Positions 32,611 to 40,927 of a stretch of DNA of 64,000 bases are shown here, piece by piece. Source of the stretch: JARBUG01 sp035628915. Lineage in GTDB: Bacteria; Bacillota; Sulfobacillia; Symbiobacteriales; Symbiobacteriaceae. Both the position numbers and the translations under genes were made by a program. The notes beneath the pieces were generated by a model, which was not told where the DNA came from, searched no databases, and was given only the letters and a program-made list of their open reading frames with translations. The DNA lies in contig DASPIW010000061.1 in the NCBI GenBank assembly GCA_035628915.1, positions 62,001-126,000 of the forward strand, given 5' to 3'. The stretch's first letter is position 1. The number at the start of each line of letters is the position of its first letter.

Positions 32611-33342
32611 GTGGCCGTCTACGCGCTGGGAGACACCCACCTGGGGTTCGCCGTGAACAAGCCGATGGATATCTTCGGCCCCCTCTGGGCCAGGCATCCC
32701 GCGCCGCTCTTTCAAAACTGGGAGGCGACGGTGGCGCCGGATGACATTGTGCTGGTGCCCGGCGACATCTCCTGGGGCATGACGCTGCAGGAAGCGGCGC
32801 CCGACCTGACGGAGCTTGACGCCCTCCCGGGCCGGAAGCTGTTGATTCAGGGCAACCACGACTACTGGTGGGAGTCGCTCAGGAAAATGCGGGAGCTTTC
32901 GCTGAAGCGTATAGAGTTTATCCAAAATGACGCCGTCCTCCTGCCCCCCGGCACGGTGAGCGGCGTGGACGGCCCTGTCGCCGTTTGCGGCACCCGGGGC
33001 TGGATTACCCCCGGCGACCGCACCTGGGGCGAGGATGAGCCCCACAACGCCAAAATTTACGCCCGTGAAGCGGGGCGCCTGAAAATGTCGCTTGATGCGG
33101 GCCGCAAGGCGGGTGCAGCGGCGTACATCGCGATGCTCCATTACCCGCCGGTGGCCGAAGACCACCAGCCCACAGCCTTCACCGACGTGCTGCAGTCCTA
33201 CGGCAGCGTGCTGCTGTGCGTCTACGGCCACCTGCACGGCGCAGGGTCCAAATACCGGGCGTTTCAGGGGGAGCACGGCGGCGTACGCTATTTGCTGACC
33301 GCCTGCGATGCCATTGACTTCACGCCCGTGCGGGTCTTCTGA
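32611..33342 (+). CDS. Calcineurin-like metallophosphoesterase
   Basis: A 243-residue cytoplasmic phosphoesterase. All metal-binding motifs are present: GDTHLG (start), VPGDISWG, QGNHDYWW and CVYGHLHGAG, plus AMLHYPP for the middle His. The GTG at 32611 has AAAGGAG nine bases upstream. It resembles the YkuE/YpbG-like single-domain phosphohydrolases; the substrate is unknown. Confidence 0.9.
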   Translation: MAVYALGDTHLGFAVNKPMDIFGPLWARHPAPLFQNWEATVAPDDIVLVPGDISWGMTLQEAAPDLTELDALPGRKLLIQGNHDYWWESLRKMRELSLKRIEFIQNDAVLLPPGTVSGVDGPVAVCGTRGWITPGDRTWGEDEPHNAKIYAREAGRLKMSLDAGRKAGAAAYIAMLHYPPVAEDHQPTAFTDVLQSYGSVLLCVYGHLHGAGSKYRAFQGEHGGVRYLLTACDAIDFTPVRVF

Positions 33343-33417
33343 GCGGCACTACCAGAGAACTCCCGGCTATGGTACGATATCCCCGACGCAATTGGGGCAA
33401 GGAAATGAGGGCGAGCA

Positions 33418-33846
33418 GTGGCCACTCCCAGCATGGAAGACTATCTCGAGAAAATCTACGAGCTGATCAAAGGCAAGGGATACGCCCGGGTCAGCGACAT
33501 CGCCGTGGAGCTGAACCTGCAGCCCTCCTCCGTCACCAAAATGGTGCAGAAGCTGGCCGAGGCAGGCTACATCCACTACGAACGCTACCGCGGCCTGGTG
33601 CTCACCCCGGCCGGGGCGGCGCTCGGCGAAGCGATGAAGGACCGCCACGCCATGCTCGAAGCGTTCCTGCGCATCATCGGAGTGCCGGAAGAGACCCTGA
33701 AGCGCGATGTGGAAGGCATCGAACACCACGTCAGCCCGGCTACGGTACAGGCCCTGCAGGAGCTGACCACCTTCTTTCAGGGGTCGCCCCTGCACCAGGA
33801 AGCCTTGCGGCAGCATCAACTCAAGGAACGGGACAAGCATAACTAG
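33418..33846 (+). CDS. mntR: Manganese-responsive repressor MntR
   Basis: A 142-residue DtxR-family regulator, the same length as Bacillus MntR. The N-terminal winged helix reads KGYARVSDIAVELNLQPSSV, then TKMVQKL. The manganese ligands known for MntR are all in place: Asp8, Glu11, His77, Glu99, Glu102 and His103. Asp8 (rather than Met10 as in DtxR) marks Mn specificity. The start is a GTG at 33418. It would repress manganese importers such as mntH or mntABC, none of which lies in the window. Confidence 0.95.
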   Translation: MATPSMEDYLEKIYELIKGKGYARVSDIAVELNLQPSSVTKMVQKLAEAGYIHYERYRGLVLTPAGAALGEAMKDRHAMLEAFLRIIGVPEETLKRDVEGIEHHVSPATVQALQELTTFFQGSPLHQEALRQHQLKERDKHN

Positions 33847-33850
33847 AGGG

Positions 33851-33882
33851 CCGCCGGAGGAGACTCCGGCGGTCTTTGTTCT
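33851..33882. terminator. Bidirectional terminator after mntR
   Basis: CCGCCGGAG (33851-33859) and CTCCGGCGG (33864-33872) with a GAGA loop, then TCTTTGTTCTT. The convergent MFS gene stops at 33889. Confidence 0.88.
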
Positions 33883-33888
33883 TGCCGC

Positions 33889-35088
33889 TTAAGCCGCCCG
33901 GTGCGTACCGGACCGCACCCGCGGCGCCACGACCAGGCTTGTCCAGGCGGCGGCCAGGGCAAAAAGGACACCGGTCGCCACAAAGCCCCACCGGGCGCCC
34001 GCCCAGGTGCCTATGAACCCGCCCAGCAGCGGCCCGGCGACCAGCCCCAGGTTGTTGGCGCTCTGGTTGAGGCCGAAAGCCCTGCCCCGGAGGCTCTGCG
34101 GCAAGGTCTGGGCGATCAGGGCGGCAATGCCTGGGCTGACGGAGGCCGTGAAGATGCCCTGCGCCAGGCGGAGGCCGCCGAAGTCCCACATGCGGAACGC
34201 CACAGCCTGCAGCACGGCCACGGCGGCGCCCAGGGTCAGGCCCAAAGTGACCGTCCGGTCGAACCCCCACCGGCTGGCGCGCGCTGCCCACCAGGGCGCC
34301 GCCGCCACGAACGCCGCACCCGGCAGTGAAACCAGTAAGCCCGCCAGCGAGTTAGGCGCGCCTGGGCCCAGAATCTCCTTGATATACGGGACCAGCACCG
34401 GGTCCAGCGTGCTCATGGCCGCCATGGCCAGCATGCTGGTCACGACGAGCGCAGCGAATGTACGCTGCCGCAGGACTTCGCCCAGGTCGGTCAGCAGGTT
34501 CCCGTTCTCCCGGACGACGGGCGTAAACTGCTCCCGCACAAAGAAAACGACCAACAGCGTCGCCATGCCGGCCAGGACAGCGTTCGCCGCCATGGTCGCC
34601 CGTATGCCGACCAGGTCGCCCAGCAGGCCGCCCAGCATGGGACCGAGGATGGACCCGGTGGGCTGGGCAGTGCTTACCAGGGAAAGTGCCGCCCCCACGT
34701 GCTCCTGGGGTGTCGTCACGCCCACGAGGGCTGTCGCCGTCGGAATGAAGCCGGTCAGCACGCCAATGAGCACTCGGACGCCCAGCAGGCCGTATGGGCC
34801 GGTCACCATGGACATCAGTGCGTAACAGACCGTCAGGGAGATGCCCGCCCGCAGCATCATCAGCTTGCGCCCGTAGCGGTCACCCAAGGCGCCCCAGAAA
34901 GGGGCCGTAATTGCCATGCCAAAGGAGTTGACGGCCCCGAGCACGCCCGCCCATGCGGCAACCCCTTCCGTCACCCCCAGCTCCTCTTCAAGGAATACGG
35001 GCATGAAGGGCATGACCATCGACCAGCATACGGCGGCAATAAAGACGGCGGCCCAGAGCAAATACACGTTCTTCTTCCACTGTTGCAT
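33889..35088 (-). CDS. MFS exporter (multidrug-type)
   Basis: A 399-residue 12-segment transporter of the drug:H+ antiporter-1 type. The N-terminus KNVYLLWAAVFIAAVCWSMV leads to the loop 2-3 motif GALGDRYGRKLMMLRAG, typical of MFS. The TM5 region GSILGPMLGGLLGDLVG carries the G-x6-GP-x2-GG antiporter motif. An equivalent of the loop motif in the second half is degenerate. It resembles MdtG/YqjV-like exporters. The ATG at 35088 has GAGG upstream. The substrate is not predictable. Confidence 0.88.
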   Translation of the reverse strand: MQQWKKNVYLLWAAVFIAAVCWSMVMPFMPVFLEEELGVTEGVAAWAGVLGAVNSFGMAITAPFWGALGDRYGRKLMMLRAGISLTVCYALMSMVTGPYGLLGVRVLIGVLTGFIPTATALVGVTTPQEHVGAALSLVSTAQPTGSILGPMLGGLLGDLVGIRATMAANAVLAGMATLLVVFFVREQFTPVVRENGNLLTDLGEVLRQRTFAALVVTSMLAMAAMSTLDPVLVPYIKEILGPGAPNSLAGLLVSLPGAAFVAAAPWWAARASRWGFDRTVTLGLTLGAAVAVLQAVAFRMWDFGGLRLAQGIFTASVSPGIAALIAQTLPQSLRGRAFGLNQSANNLGLVAGPLLGGFIGTWAGARWGFVATGVLFALAAAWTSLVVAPRVRSGTHRAA

Positions 35089-35285
35089 ACCGTGGCCTCG
35101 CAGTACATCATCATCAATAGGCTAGTAGAAGCATAGCGCCGGGTGCCGCCCCTGTCCAGACCAGAACGTCAGGGGGCGGTTGCAAGGCACTGGCAGATTA
35201 ATCCATGCCATATGGAATATTCCCTGAAAGGATATACCGGGGGCCATACAGTAATAAGAAATGTAATTGGATGTACGATAGGCGG

Positions 35286-35981
35286 ATGGTGAGGGCATTG
35301 GGAAATAAACTGTCGCAAACGGAAATCGATGCGCTGATCGCAGGCATGCTGTCAGGCGAAGTCGACCAGGCCACACTCGACGCAGCCCTGGCTGAAGCCG
35401 CGGCGCCTGACGAGGCCGCCGGTCCGGCGGAGTCGGATGCCGCGGCCCCTGCCGATCCGGCTGTCACCGACGGCGCAGCGGTCCTGGTTGACCTTGGCCC
35501 CATCTCCCAGGCTGAGGTCGACGCAGTCCTGCGCGCCGCCGGCAAGGGGTCGCTGATCTCCACGCCTGCCCCCGATCCCGGTCCGAGCCTGGGCATAGCC
35601 CCGCCCGCCCCGGTGGCACCCCCTGCCCCCATGGCGCCGCCACCGCCCGCAGTACCGGCTCCCCAGACAGAACCCCTGGTTGCCGCTGGGGCGGCGCCTG
35701 CAACCCGGGCGCCGGCCTTGCCCGCCTTCCCCGCCGGCACGGCAGGCGGCATCCTGATGGATCTGGAACTTGTCCTGACCGCGGAGCTGGTCCGGACCCG
35801 CATGCGGCTCAACCAACTGCTCGGGCTGCAGCCCGGCTCGGTACTGGAACTGGACCGGCGCGCCAACGAACCGGTCGATCTCATCATCAACGGCCATCAG
35901 ATGATGAAAGCCAAGGTTGTCACGATCGGCGAGAATTACGGCGTTCAGGTCACCGAGACCCGCCTGCAACAACCTGCATAA
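35286..35981 (+). CDS. fliN: FliN-type flagellar motor switch protein with two FliM-like N-terminal peptides
   Basis: A protein of about 231 residues. The last ~80 residues are a SpoA/FliN domain (LVLTAELVRTRMRLNQLLGL, ELDRRANEPVDLIINGHQMM, AKVVTIGENYGVQVTE). The N-terminus holds KLSQTEIDALIAGMLSG, and about 60 residues later PISQAEVDAVLRAAGKG; both resemble the LSQxEIDALL peptide of FliM/FliY that binds CheY-P. An Ala/Pro-rich linker joins the parts. The start is uncertain (ATG 35286, GTG 35289 or ATG 35271). No other flagellar genes are nearby. Confidence 0.78.
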   Translation: MVRALGNKLSQTEIDALIAGMLSGEVDQATLDAALAEAAAPDEAAGPAESDAAAPADPAVTDGAAVLVDLGPISQAEVDAVLRAAGKGSLISTPAPDPGPSLGIAPPAPVAPPAPMAPPPPAVPAPQTEPLVAAGAAPATRAPALPAFPAGTAGGILMDLELVLTAELVRTRMRLNQLLGLQPGSVLELDRRANEPVDLIINGHQMMKAKVVTIGENYGVQVTETRLQQPA

Positions 35982-35991
35982 ATGCGAAATT

Positions 35992-36018
35992 GGTCCCGAC
36001 CTTTGTGTCGGGACCCTT
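35992..36018 (+). terminator. Terminator of fliN-like gene
   Basis: GGTCCCGAC (35992-36000) and GTCGGGACC (36007-36015) with a six-base loop, followed by CTTC. The T-run is short. Confidence 0.7.
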
Positions 36019-36060
36019 CATGCATGTATGAAACTATACTTGCCACGGGTACGGCGGCTC

Positions 36061-36144
36061 GTGCGCCGTAACGAGGCGCACTGGGTCTCAACAGGCAGGG
36101 GGAGGTAGGTGCGGAGGGGGCGGGAGCCCCCTCTGCACTTTGTT
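36061..36144 (+). promoter_or_regulatory. Structured leader with hairpin and intrinsic terminator before the small membrane protein gene
   Basis: GTGCGCC-GTAACGA-GGCGCAC (36061-36081) forms a perfect 7-bp stem. It is followed by GTGCGGAGGGGGC (36109-36121) pairing with GCCCCCTCTGCAC (36126-36138), then TTTGTT, an intrinsic terminator lying before the coding start at 36196. A hairpin followed by a terminator ahead of a gene is the layout of attenuators and riboswitches. No known class was recognised. Confidence 0.5.
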
Positions 36145-36195
36145 ATTGCAGGAACCGCGCCCCCAGAAGCAGAATTCTCTGGGCGAACGACCTGG

Positions 36196-36498
36196 ATGCC
36201 GAAGGAGCGTGAGCCGCCCGTGCGGCAACGGTGGCGCTTTTCCGAACTGCTCAGGGGCATGGCCTGGGGCATTCTGCTCGACCTGGGCGCCGCAGTCCTT
36301 TTCTATCTCATGTCCGGGCTGGGCAGCATGGCCTGGGTTCCCGCCCTGGTGTGGGCAATGTGCGCCCTGGCGGTGACGGGCTTTTCCATTGCCGAGGAGC
36401 GCTACCTGTTGACCGGCGGGTACTGGATCGTTCAACTGGGGCTCTTTACGCTCTTCTTGAGTGGGTACATGAAGTTCCTGATCATGGTCTCGCGATAA
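36196..36498 (+). CDS. Small membrane protein of unknown function
   Basis: A protein of about 100 residues with three hydrophobic segments (GMAWGILLDLGAAVLFYLMS, AWVPALVWAMCALAVTGFSI and YWIVQLGLFTLFLSG). The ATG at 36196 gives a charged start, MPKEREPPVRQRW; a GTG shortly after, behind AAGGAG, is an alternative. I do not recognise the family. It lies 18 bases before the stalk-domain protein gene and is probably in one operon with it. Confidence 0.6.
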   Translation: MPKEREPPVRQRWRFSELLRGMAWGILLDLGAAVLFYLMSGLGSMAWVPALVWAMCALAVTGFSIAEERYLLTGGYWIVQLGLFTLFLSGYMKFLIMVSR

Positions 36499-36516
36499 GC
36501 GACAGGAGGGACCGCA

Positions 36517-37275
36517 TTGATGCGCAAGTTCTGGATCGGGGTGGCCCTGACGGGCCTGGTCGTGGTCAGCGCCGCAGCGGGCGCCTGGGCGGCAGCCGGG
36601 GTGCGGAAGAACATTGAAGTGGAGTACAGCGGCATCAAGATCACCGTCAACGGCAAGGTCGTCGAAGCGGCGACGGGTGAGATGGAGCCGTTCCTTTACC
36701 TGGCGCAATCGCGGACCTACGTGCCCGCCCGGCCCCTGGCCGAGGCCCTGGGCGCCAAGGTCGGCTGGAACCAGGAGACCAGCACCGTCGAGGTCTTCAC
36801 CCCCGACTACGTCAAAGTCGCCACCGAAGGCGAATACAAGGTCTGGTCCATGCCGGGCCAGGGCTTCAGCATCAAGGTGCCGCGCGGCTTCATGCGCCAG
36901 GATCTGGGCACCTCCCTCCTCCAACTGGCCCTGCCGGACCCGACCTCCGGGTTCAACAGCGTCGTCGCCATCAGCCGCATGGATTCCCCCGGTGACGGAT
37001 CGACCCTCCAGCAAAACCTGAATGCGATGCTCGACGTCCTCGGCCAGACCGTCTTTACCGACCTCAAGATCACCTCGACCAAAGATGAAGGCACCAAAGT
37101 GACCGTGGAAGGCACCTGCGCCTTCTTTGGCAAGATGCCCGCCAACATCGTCATTCAGGTGATCTCTGCCGGTCAGAGCGACTGGATGATCATGACCGCG
37201 GCACCCAGCGCCATTCATGATCAGATGGCACCGGTGATGCAGGATATCATCAAGAGCTTTACTTTTACCCAGTAG
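36517..37275 (+). CDS. Secreted protein with copper amine oxidase-like (stalk) N-terminal domain
   Basis: A 252-residue exported protein. A signal peptide (MMRKFWIGVALTGLVVVSAA, cut after AWA) precedes a stalk-type domain: IKITVNGKVVEAATGEMEPF, then YVPARPLAEALGAKVGWNQE and TVEVF. This domain is common on Bacillota surface proteins. The C-terminal half (GQGFSIKVPRGFMRQDLGTS, and SDWMIMTAAPSAIHDQMAPV) resembles PsbP/DUF1795-like domains. The start is TTG-ATG; GGAGGG is six and nine bases away, so either works. The precise role at the cell surface is unknown. Confidence 0.82.
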   Translation: MMRKFWIGVALTGLVVVSAAAGAWAAAGVRKNIEVEYSGIKITVNGKVVEAATGEMEPFLYLAQSRTYVPARPLAEALGAKVGWNQETSTVEVFTPDYVKVATEGEYKVWSMPGQGFSIKVPRGFMRQDLGTSLLQLALPDPTSGFNSVVAISRMDSPGDGSTLQQNLNAMLDVLGQTVFTDLKITSTKDEGTKVTVEGTCAFFGKMPANIVIQVISAGQSDWMIMTAAPSAIHDQMAPVMQDIIKSFTFTQ

Positions 37276-37285
37276 CGCAACGACG

Positions 37286-37316
37286 AAGGCCGCACCCCCG
37301 GGGGTGCGGCCTTTGC
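37286..37316. terminator. Bidirectional terminator
   Basis: AAGGCCGCACCCCC (37286-37299) pairs directly with GGGGGTGCGGCCTT (37300-37313). It serves the stalk-domain gene (+) and the subtilase gene ending at 37321 (-). Confidence 0.85.
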
Positions 37317-37320
37317 GCGC

Positions 37321-39009
37321 CTATTGCAGGGCGACATCGTCGAGCCAGAAGCTGGTGGTCAGGGTCGAATCGGTCGAGACGCTGAACTCTAGCCGCAGGG
37401 TTTGACCAGCCCAGGCTGAGAGGTTGATCGTCTCCTGCCGCCAGGCGTTGCGAAGGTCACGGTTGCTCCGCGTCTTCAGCGTCGTCACAAATGCTCCGAG
37501 GCTGTTGTACAGCCTGACCCGGAAGTAGTCGTACGCCACGGCGGGGCTCTCAGATGTGGACATATACCACCAGTACGTCAGCACGCCGTTCGGCGGAATC
37601 GTAACCGTCTGGCTGATGGAGTCCAGCCCGTTGTTGTACCCGCCCATCCAGGCGCTGTAGGCGCCCGTGCGGGGCCGGTAGGTGTCCACCAGGCCGTAGC
37701 CGCCGGAGGAGCTCTCCACCCACGGGTTGGTGCCGTTCTCAAAGCCGCCGTTCTGCAAGAAGCTGGTGGGCGGCGGTGGCGGCGGCGGGGGCGGCGGTTC
37801 AGAGCCGTTACTGACGGCGGCCAGGGCGTTAATGCGCCCGCCGGTCCAGTAGGTCCCCGTGCCGTTAATTTTGTCGGCGCTGCTCATGATGCGGTCCCGA
37901 ATCTGGGTGTTGGTCAGGCCCTGGGAGGCCAGGAGGCCCGCCAGTCCGGCCACGTGGGGCGTCGCCATGGAGGTGCCGTCCAGCGTGGCGTAGCCGCTGT
38001 TCAGGTAGGTCGAGTAGATTGCGGAACCCGGCGCTGCAATTTCGACCCAGCTGCCGTAGTTGGAGAAGCTGGAACGGGTGTCGCTCGCAGTCGTGGAAGC
38101 CACGGCGAAGCAGTTGCTGTAATACGCCGGGTAGCTGGGGGCGCTGGAGTTGCTGTTGCCGGCGGCGCAGGCCAGGAAGACACCCTTATTCCAGGCGTAG
38201 TTGACGGCGCTCTCCAGCGTGGTGGAGCCGCCGGGCCCGCCCAGGCTCATGTTGATCACGCGGGCGCCGTGGTCCGCCGCCCAAATGATGCCGCTGGCCA
38301 CGTTCGCCAGGGTGCCGCTGCCATTGTTGTCGAGAACCCGCACCGGCATGATGGAGCAGCCCGGGCAGATGCCGGCGCCGCCGGTGGCGTTGTTGGTCTC
38401 GGCGGCTGCGGTACCGGAGACGTGCGTGCCATGGCCGTTTCCGTCGTCCGGGGCGGAATCGTTCTGGACGAAGTCATACCCGGCGACGATCTTGGCGTCG
38501 AGGTCGGGGTGGTTGCGCTGGACGCCCGTGTCGATCACGGCCACAACCGTGGCGGCGGCGCCCTGGGTCACGTCCCAGGCGGCGTAGGCCTGCACCTTGG
38601 TCCAGGCCCACTGGGAGCCCAGGCTCGGGTCGTTGGGTGTCAGGTCGGCCGTGTAGATGTAGTTTGGCTCGACGTATTCGACCTGTGGGTTGCGTTTGAG
38701 GGCGTTCAGGGTTGCCTCCGCCGACCGGGCGCTGTACCTGGCCTTGAGAGCCGGAAATTCCACCACGTCGGCGTCGAGGGCCGTGATTCGCTTCGTGAGC
38801 CGGCCGCCGGAAGCCTTGGCGACTTTCGCCCGGTCCGCGGCCGCCACCCCGGGCTTGAACTTGACGATGAACTCGCCGGGAACGCTCCGGGCGCCAACAT
38901 CAGCGCGGGAAGGGGCAGACGGTGCCTTGAGGGGTGCAGAGAGCGCCGTTGGGGCGAAAGCAACCAGGAGCGAGCAGAGAACCACCAGACAGGTGGCGAA
39001 CCGCTTCAA
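37321..39009 (-). CDS. Secreted subtilisin-like serine protease (S8) with C-terminal beta-sandwich domain
   Basis: A 562-residue exported protease. A signal peptide (residues 1-24) and an I9-type propeptide (GEFIVKFKPGVAAADRAKVA) come first, then a thermitase-like catalytic domain. The catalytic residues are Asp in VVAVIDTGVQRNHPDL, His in GNGHGTHVSGTAA and Ser in DGTSMATPHVAGLAG, with the oxyanion Asn in CAAGNSNSS. A run of ten prolines links to a ~150-residue carbohydrate-binding/MAM-like domain (NGGFENGTNPWVESSSGGYG). It degrades proteins outside the cell. It starts at an ATG at 39009 with AAGGGGAGATGG upstream. Confidence 0.94.
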   Translation of the reverse strand: MKRFATCLVVLCSLLVAFAPTALSAPLKAPSAPSRADVGARSVPGEFIVKFKPGVAAADRAKVAKASGGRLTKRITALDADVVEFPALKARYSARSAEATLNALKRNPQVEYVEPNYIYTADLTPNDPSLGSQWAWTKVQAYAAWDVTQGAAATVVAVIDTGVQRNHPDLDAKIVAGYDFVQNDSAPDDGNGHGTHVSGTAAAETNNATGGAGICPGCSIMPVRVLDNNGSGTLANVASGIIWAADHGARVINMSLGGPGGSTTLESAVNYAWNKGVFLACAAGNSNSSAPSYPAYYSNCFAVASTTASDTRSSFSNYGSWVEIAAPGSAIYSTYLNSGYATLDGTSMATPHVAGLAGLLASQGLTNTQIRDRIMSSADKINGTGTYWTGGRINALAAVSNGSEPPPPPPPPPPTSFLQNGGFENGTNPWVESSSGGYGLVDTYRPRTGAYSAWMGGYNNGLDSISQTVTIPPNGVLTYWWYMSTSESPAVAYDYFRVRLYNSLGAFVTTLKTRSNRDLRNAWRQETINLSAWAGQTLRLEFSVSTDSTLTTSFWLDDVALQ

Positions 39010-39117
39010 ACGCCATCTCCCCTTCTTATGCTGGTTCTACAACCATATGCAGCAGATGCCCAGGACAAGCCCTGGAAATAGGGGGATTTCCGAGAATTTT
39101 TTCACTCACGCGAAAGA

Positions 39118-39152
39118 ACCCAAGCCCTTGGGGGAGGACTTGGGTCTTTTTT
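39118..39152 (+). terminator. Orphan intrinsic terminator-like hairpin
   Basis: ACCCAAG (39118-39124) and CTTGGGT (39139-39145) with a 14-base loop, then CTTTTTT. No + strand gene precedes it, so it may close a small RNA or belong to the repeat element to its right. The region 39010-39330 holds no gene: only this hairpin and the inverted repeat. Confidence 0.5.
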
Positions 39153-39157
39153 GCCAC

Positions 39158-39271
39158 GGAGGACGCGGAGGACACAGAGGACACGGAACAAAAACTGTCA
39201 GAATGAGATTTTTTATGATACTTTTATTTCCCATGTCTCATTCCGTGTTCTCCGCGTTCTCCGCGTCCTCC
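39158..39271. repeat. Imperfect 31-bp inverted repeat
   Basis: The left arm (39158-39188) begins GGAGGACGCGGAGGAC and the right arm (39241-39271) is its reverse complement at 27 of 31 positions. The arms are separated by 52 AT-rich bases. The arms are built from a short GGA-rich unit (GGAGGACGC, GGAGGACAC, AGAGGACAC). This kind of element resembles a REP/MITE-like palindromic repeat; copies elsewhere in the genome would be expected. Confidence 0.75.
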
Positions 39272-39640
39272 CTCTCCAATGTTGGTGCTCTAGCTCACTC
39301 ATTCTCCTGTTTTCTCAGTTTTTCTTGACTACATCCATCTTGTTGCTGGTGGGTAGTGGGCACACGAGTGCCCTTTCCACCTGCGGTAAAGCGCAGATAC
39401 CCAAGGGCCCACCCCTGGTGCGTCCTGAGAGAGCGCTTTTGAATGCTGTTTGGGTGGTCGATCCGCCACTCCGCCCCGGACAGACTCACTCATATCTCAC
39501 AGGGTCTTGCCCTGACAGTCCCTCGTCCTGTCTCGTTAAAAGGGGCGGGTGGGGAGGCCATAGCAGTGGCTCAGGGTCATGCCCGAAGGAGGTCGCACGG
39601 CCTTCCCCACCCAAACCGGCAAGCTTTATGCGAACGGCCG

Positions 39641-40918
39641 CTAGGCGGCAGTTGCGAGCTGGTGTGCACGAACCGGACCCATTACCTGAGCCGGGTCGTA
39701 GTACTTGCGGTTCTTCACAAGCGTGTGGATGACACGGAGCAGCTTGGAGATCAGGGCGACAAGGGCTTCTTTGCCCTTGAGCTGGTTGAACTTGCGGGCA
39801 CGGAAGTACTGGTACATCGCCTTGAACTCCCGATTCCATGCAATCATCACGGCACACATCTGGTACAGAATGGCCCGGAGGTAAGGTCGGCCCCGTTTTG
39901 AGATTCGTTTCTGGCCCGTGCGGTCACCGGAAGAGTTGTTCACCAAGTTCAAGCCGGCCAGCCGGCGAATCTGCCGCCAGTCCTCGAACTGGCGTGGGTC
40001 TCCGACCTCACCGAGGAAGATCGCAGCCGAAATGGGGCCAACCCCGGGGATGCTGACGAGGTACTGCCCGATGCCCGTTGCGGCCAACGTATCGGCCATC
40101 GCCTGCTCCAGACGGGCGACCTGGTCCTGCCAGAAGCGTATCTCGGCCAGAAGACCTTCCAGCACCAGATGGCCCGCCTCCCGCCCTTCGGTCAGCCCCA
40201 CGGATATGGCAGCTGCCTCGCGTACCCGCTCAAGCGTCTTCTTCCTAGCGCACAGGCCACTGTCCTTCAGCTTCTGGAACAACTGACTGTCGGTGTACTT
40301 GACGACGTCACAGGGAAACGGGCAGATCTCCAGGAGTCTAAGCGGAGTCATGTCCAGCAGTCTGCGGAAGATCTGCGGGAACTCCGGGAAAAACTGGTCC
40401 AGGAAAGCGTGTAGCCGGTTGACCACGGCGTTTAGACTCCGAACCTTATCCCGTCGGGAGTGGCTCAGCCACCGCAGGTCAGCATAATGACCGGTGGGTA
40501 ACATACACGTGAGGAACTTCCCGTCTTTCGCCATCGATGCAATAAGCCTGGCATCCTTCCGGTCATTCTTGGCTGGCGTGTTGTCCTCCGTCTCCTTGGT
40601 GCGTTTGACGTGGAAGGGGTTGACCAGAACCACGATTATCCCGGCGGCCTTGAGATACCGGGCCAGGGGCTTCCAGTAGTGTCCGGTGGACTCCACGGCT
40701 ACGACCACCCTGGTTGCACCGACCCTTTTCTTTGCTTCCTCGCAACTCTGAACTAGACGGCGGAACCCATGCAGGTTATTCTCGAAGGGGAAGGGGTTTC
40801 CGACATTCAGCCCCTTGAGATTGATGATTTGTGCCCAAGGAACTCGTTTGGCCATGTCTACGCCGGCAATAACCGTCCCTTCCGAGTGCATCCACTCGAG
40901 CTTCGCATCACTTGACAT
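39641..40918 (-). CDS. IS110-family transposase
   Basis: A 425-residue DEDD transposase/recombinase. The RuvC-like acidic residues are seen in VIAGVDMAK, VVVAVESTGHYWKPL and KNDRKDARLIA. The C-terminal Transposase_20 domain has YLVSIPGVGPISAAIFLGEV, then RLAGLNLVNNSSGDRTGQKR and ISKRGRPYLRAILYQ, where the active Ser is expected in NNSSG. Length and domain order are complete, so the gene is probably functional. Its ribosome site lies in a strong hairpin (40928-40978). Confidence 0.93.
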   Translation of the reverse strand: MSSDAKLEWMHSEGTVIAGVDMAKRVPWAQIINLKGLNVGNPFPFENNLHGFRRLVQSCEEAKKRVGATRVVVAVESTGHYWKPLARYLKAAGIIVVLVNPFHVKRTKETEDNTPAKNDRKDARLIASMAKDGKFLTCMLPTGHYADLRWLSHSRRDKVRSLNAVVNRLHAFLDQFFPEFPQIFRRLLDMTPLRLLEICPFPCDVVKYTDSQLFQKLKDSGLCARKKTLERVREAAAISVGLTEGREAGHLVLEGLLAEIRFWQDQVARLEQAMADTLAATGIGQYLVSIPGVGPISAAIFLGEVGDPRQFEDWRQIRRLAGLNLVNNSSGDRTGQKRISKRGRPYLRAILYQMCAVMIAWNREFKAMYQYFRARKFNQLKGKEALVALISKLLRVIHTLVKNRKYYDPAQVMGPVRAHQLATAA

Positions 40919-40927
40919 AGGGTTCCT

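Noticed and set aside
36061..36100. Resemblance of ACGAGGCGCAC to guanidine-type riboswitch sequence
   Set aside because: The rest of the guanidine-II/III consensus is missing and the downstream gene is not an SMR exporter; kept only as an unclassified leader.
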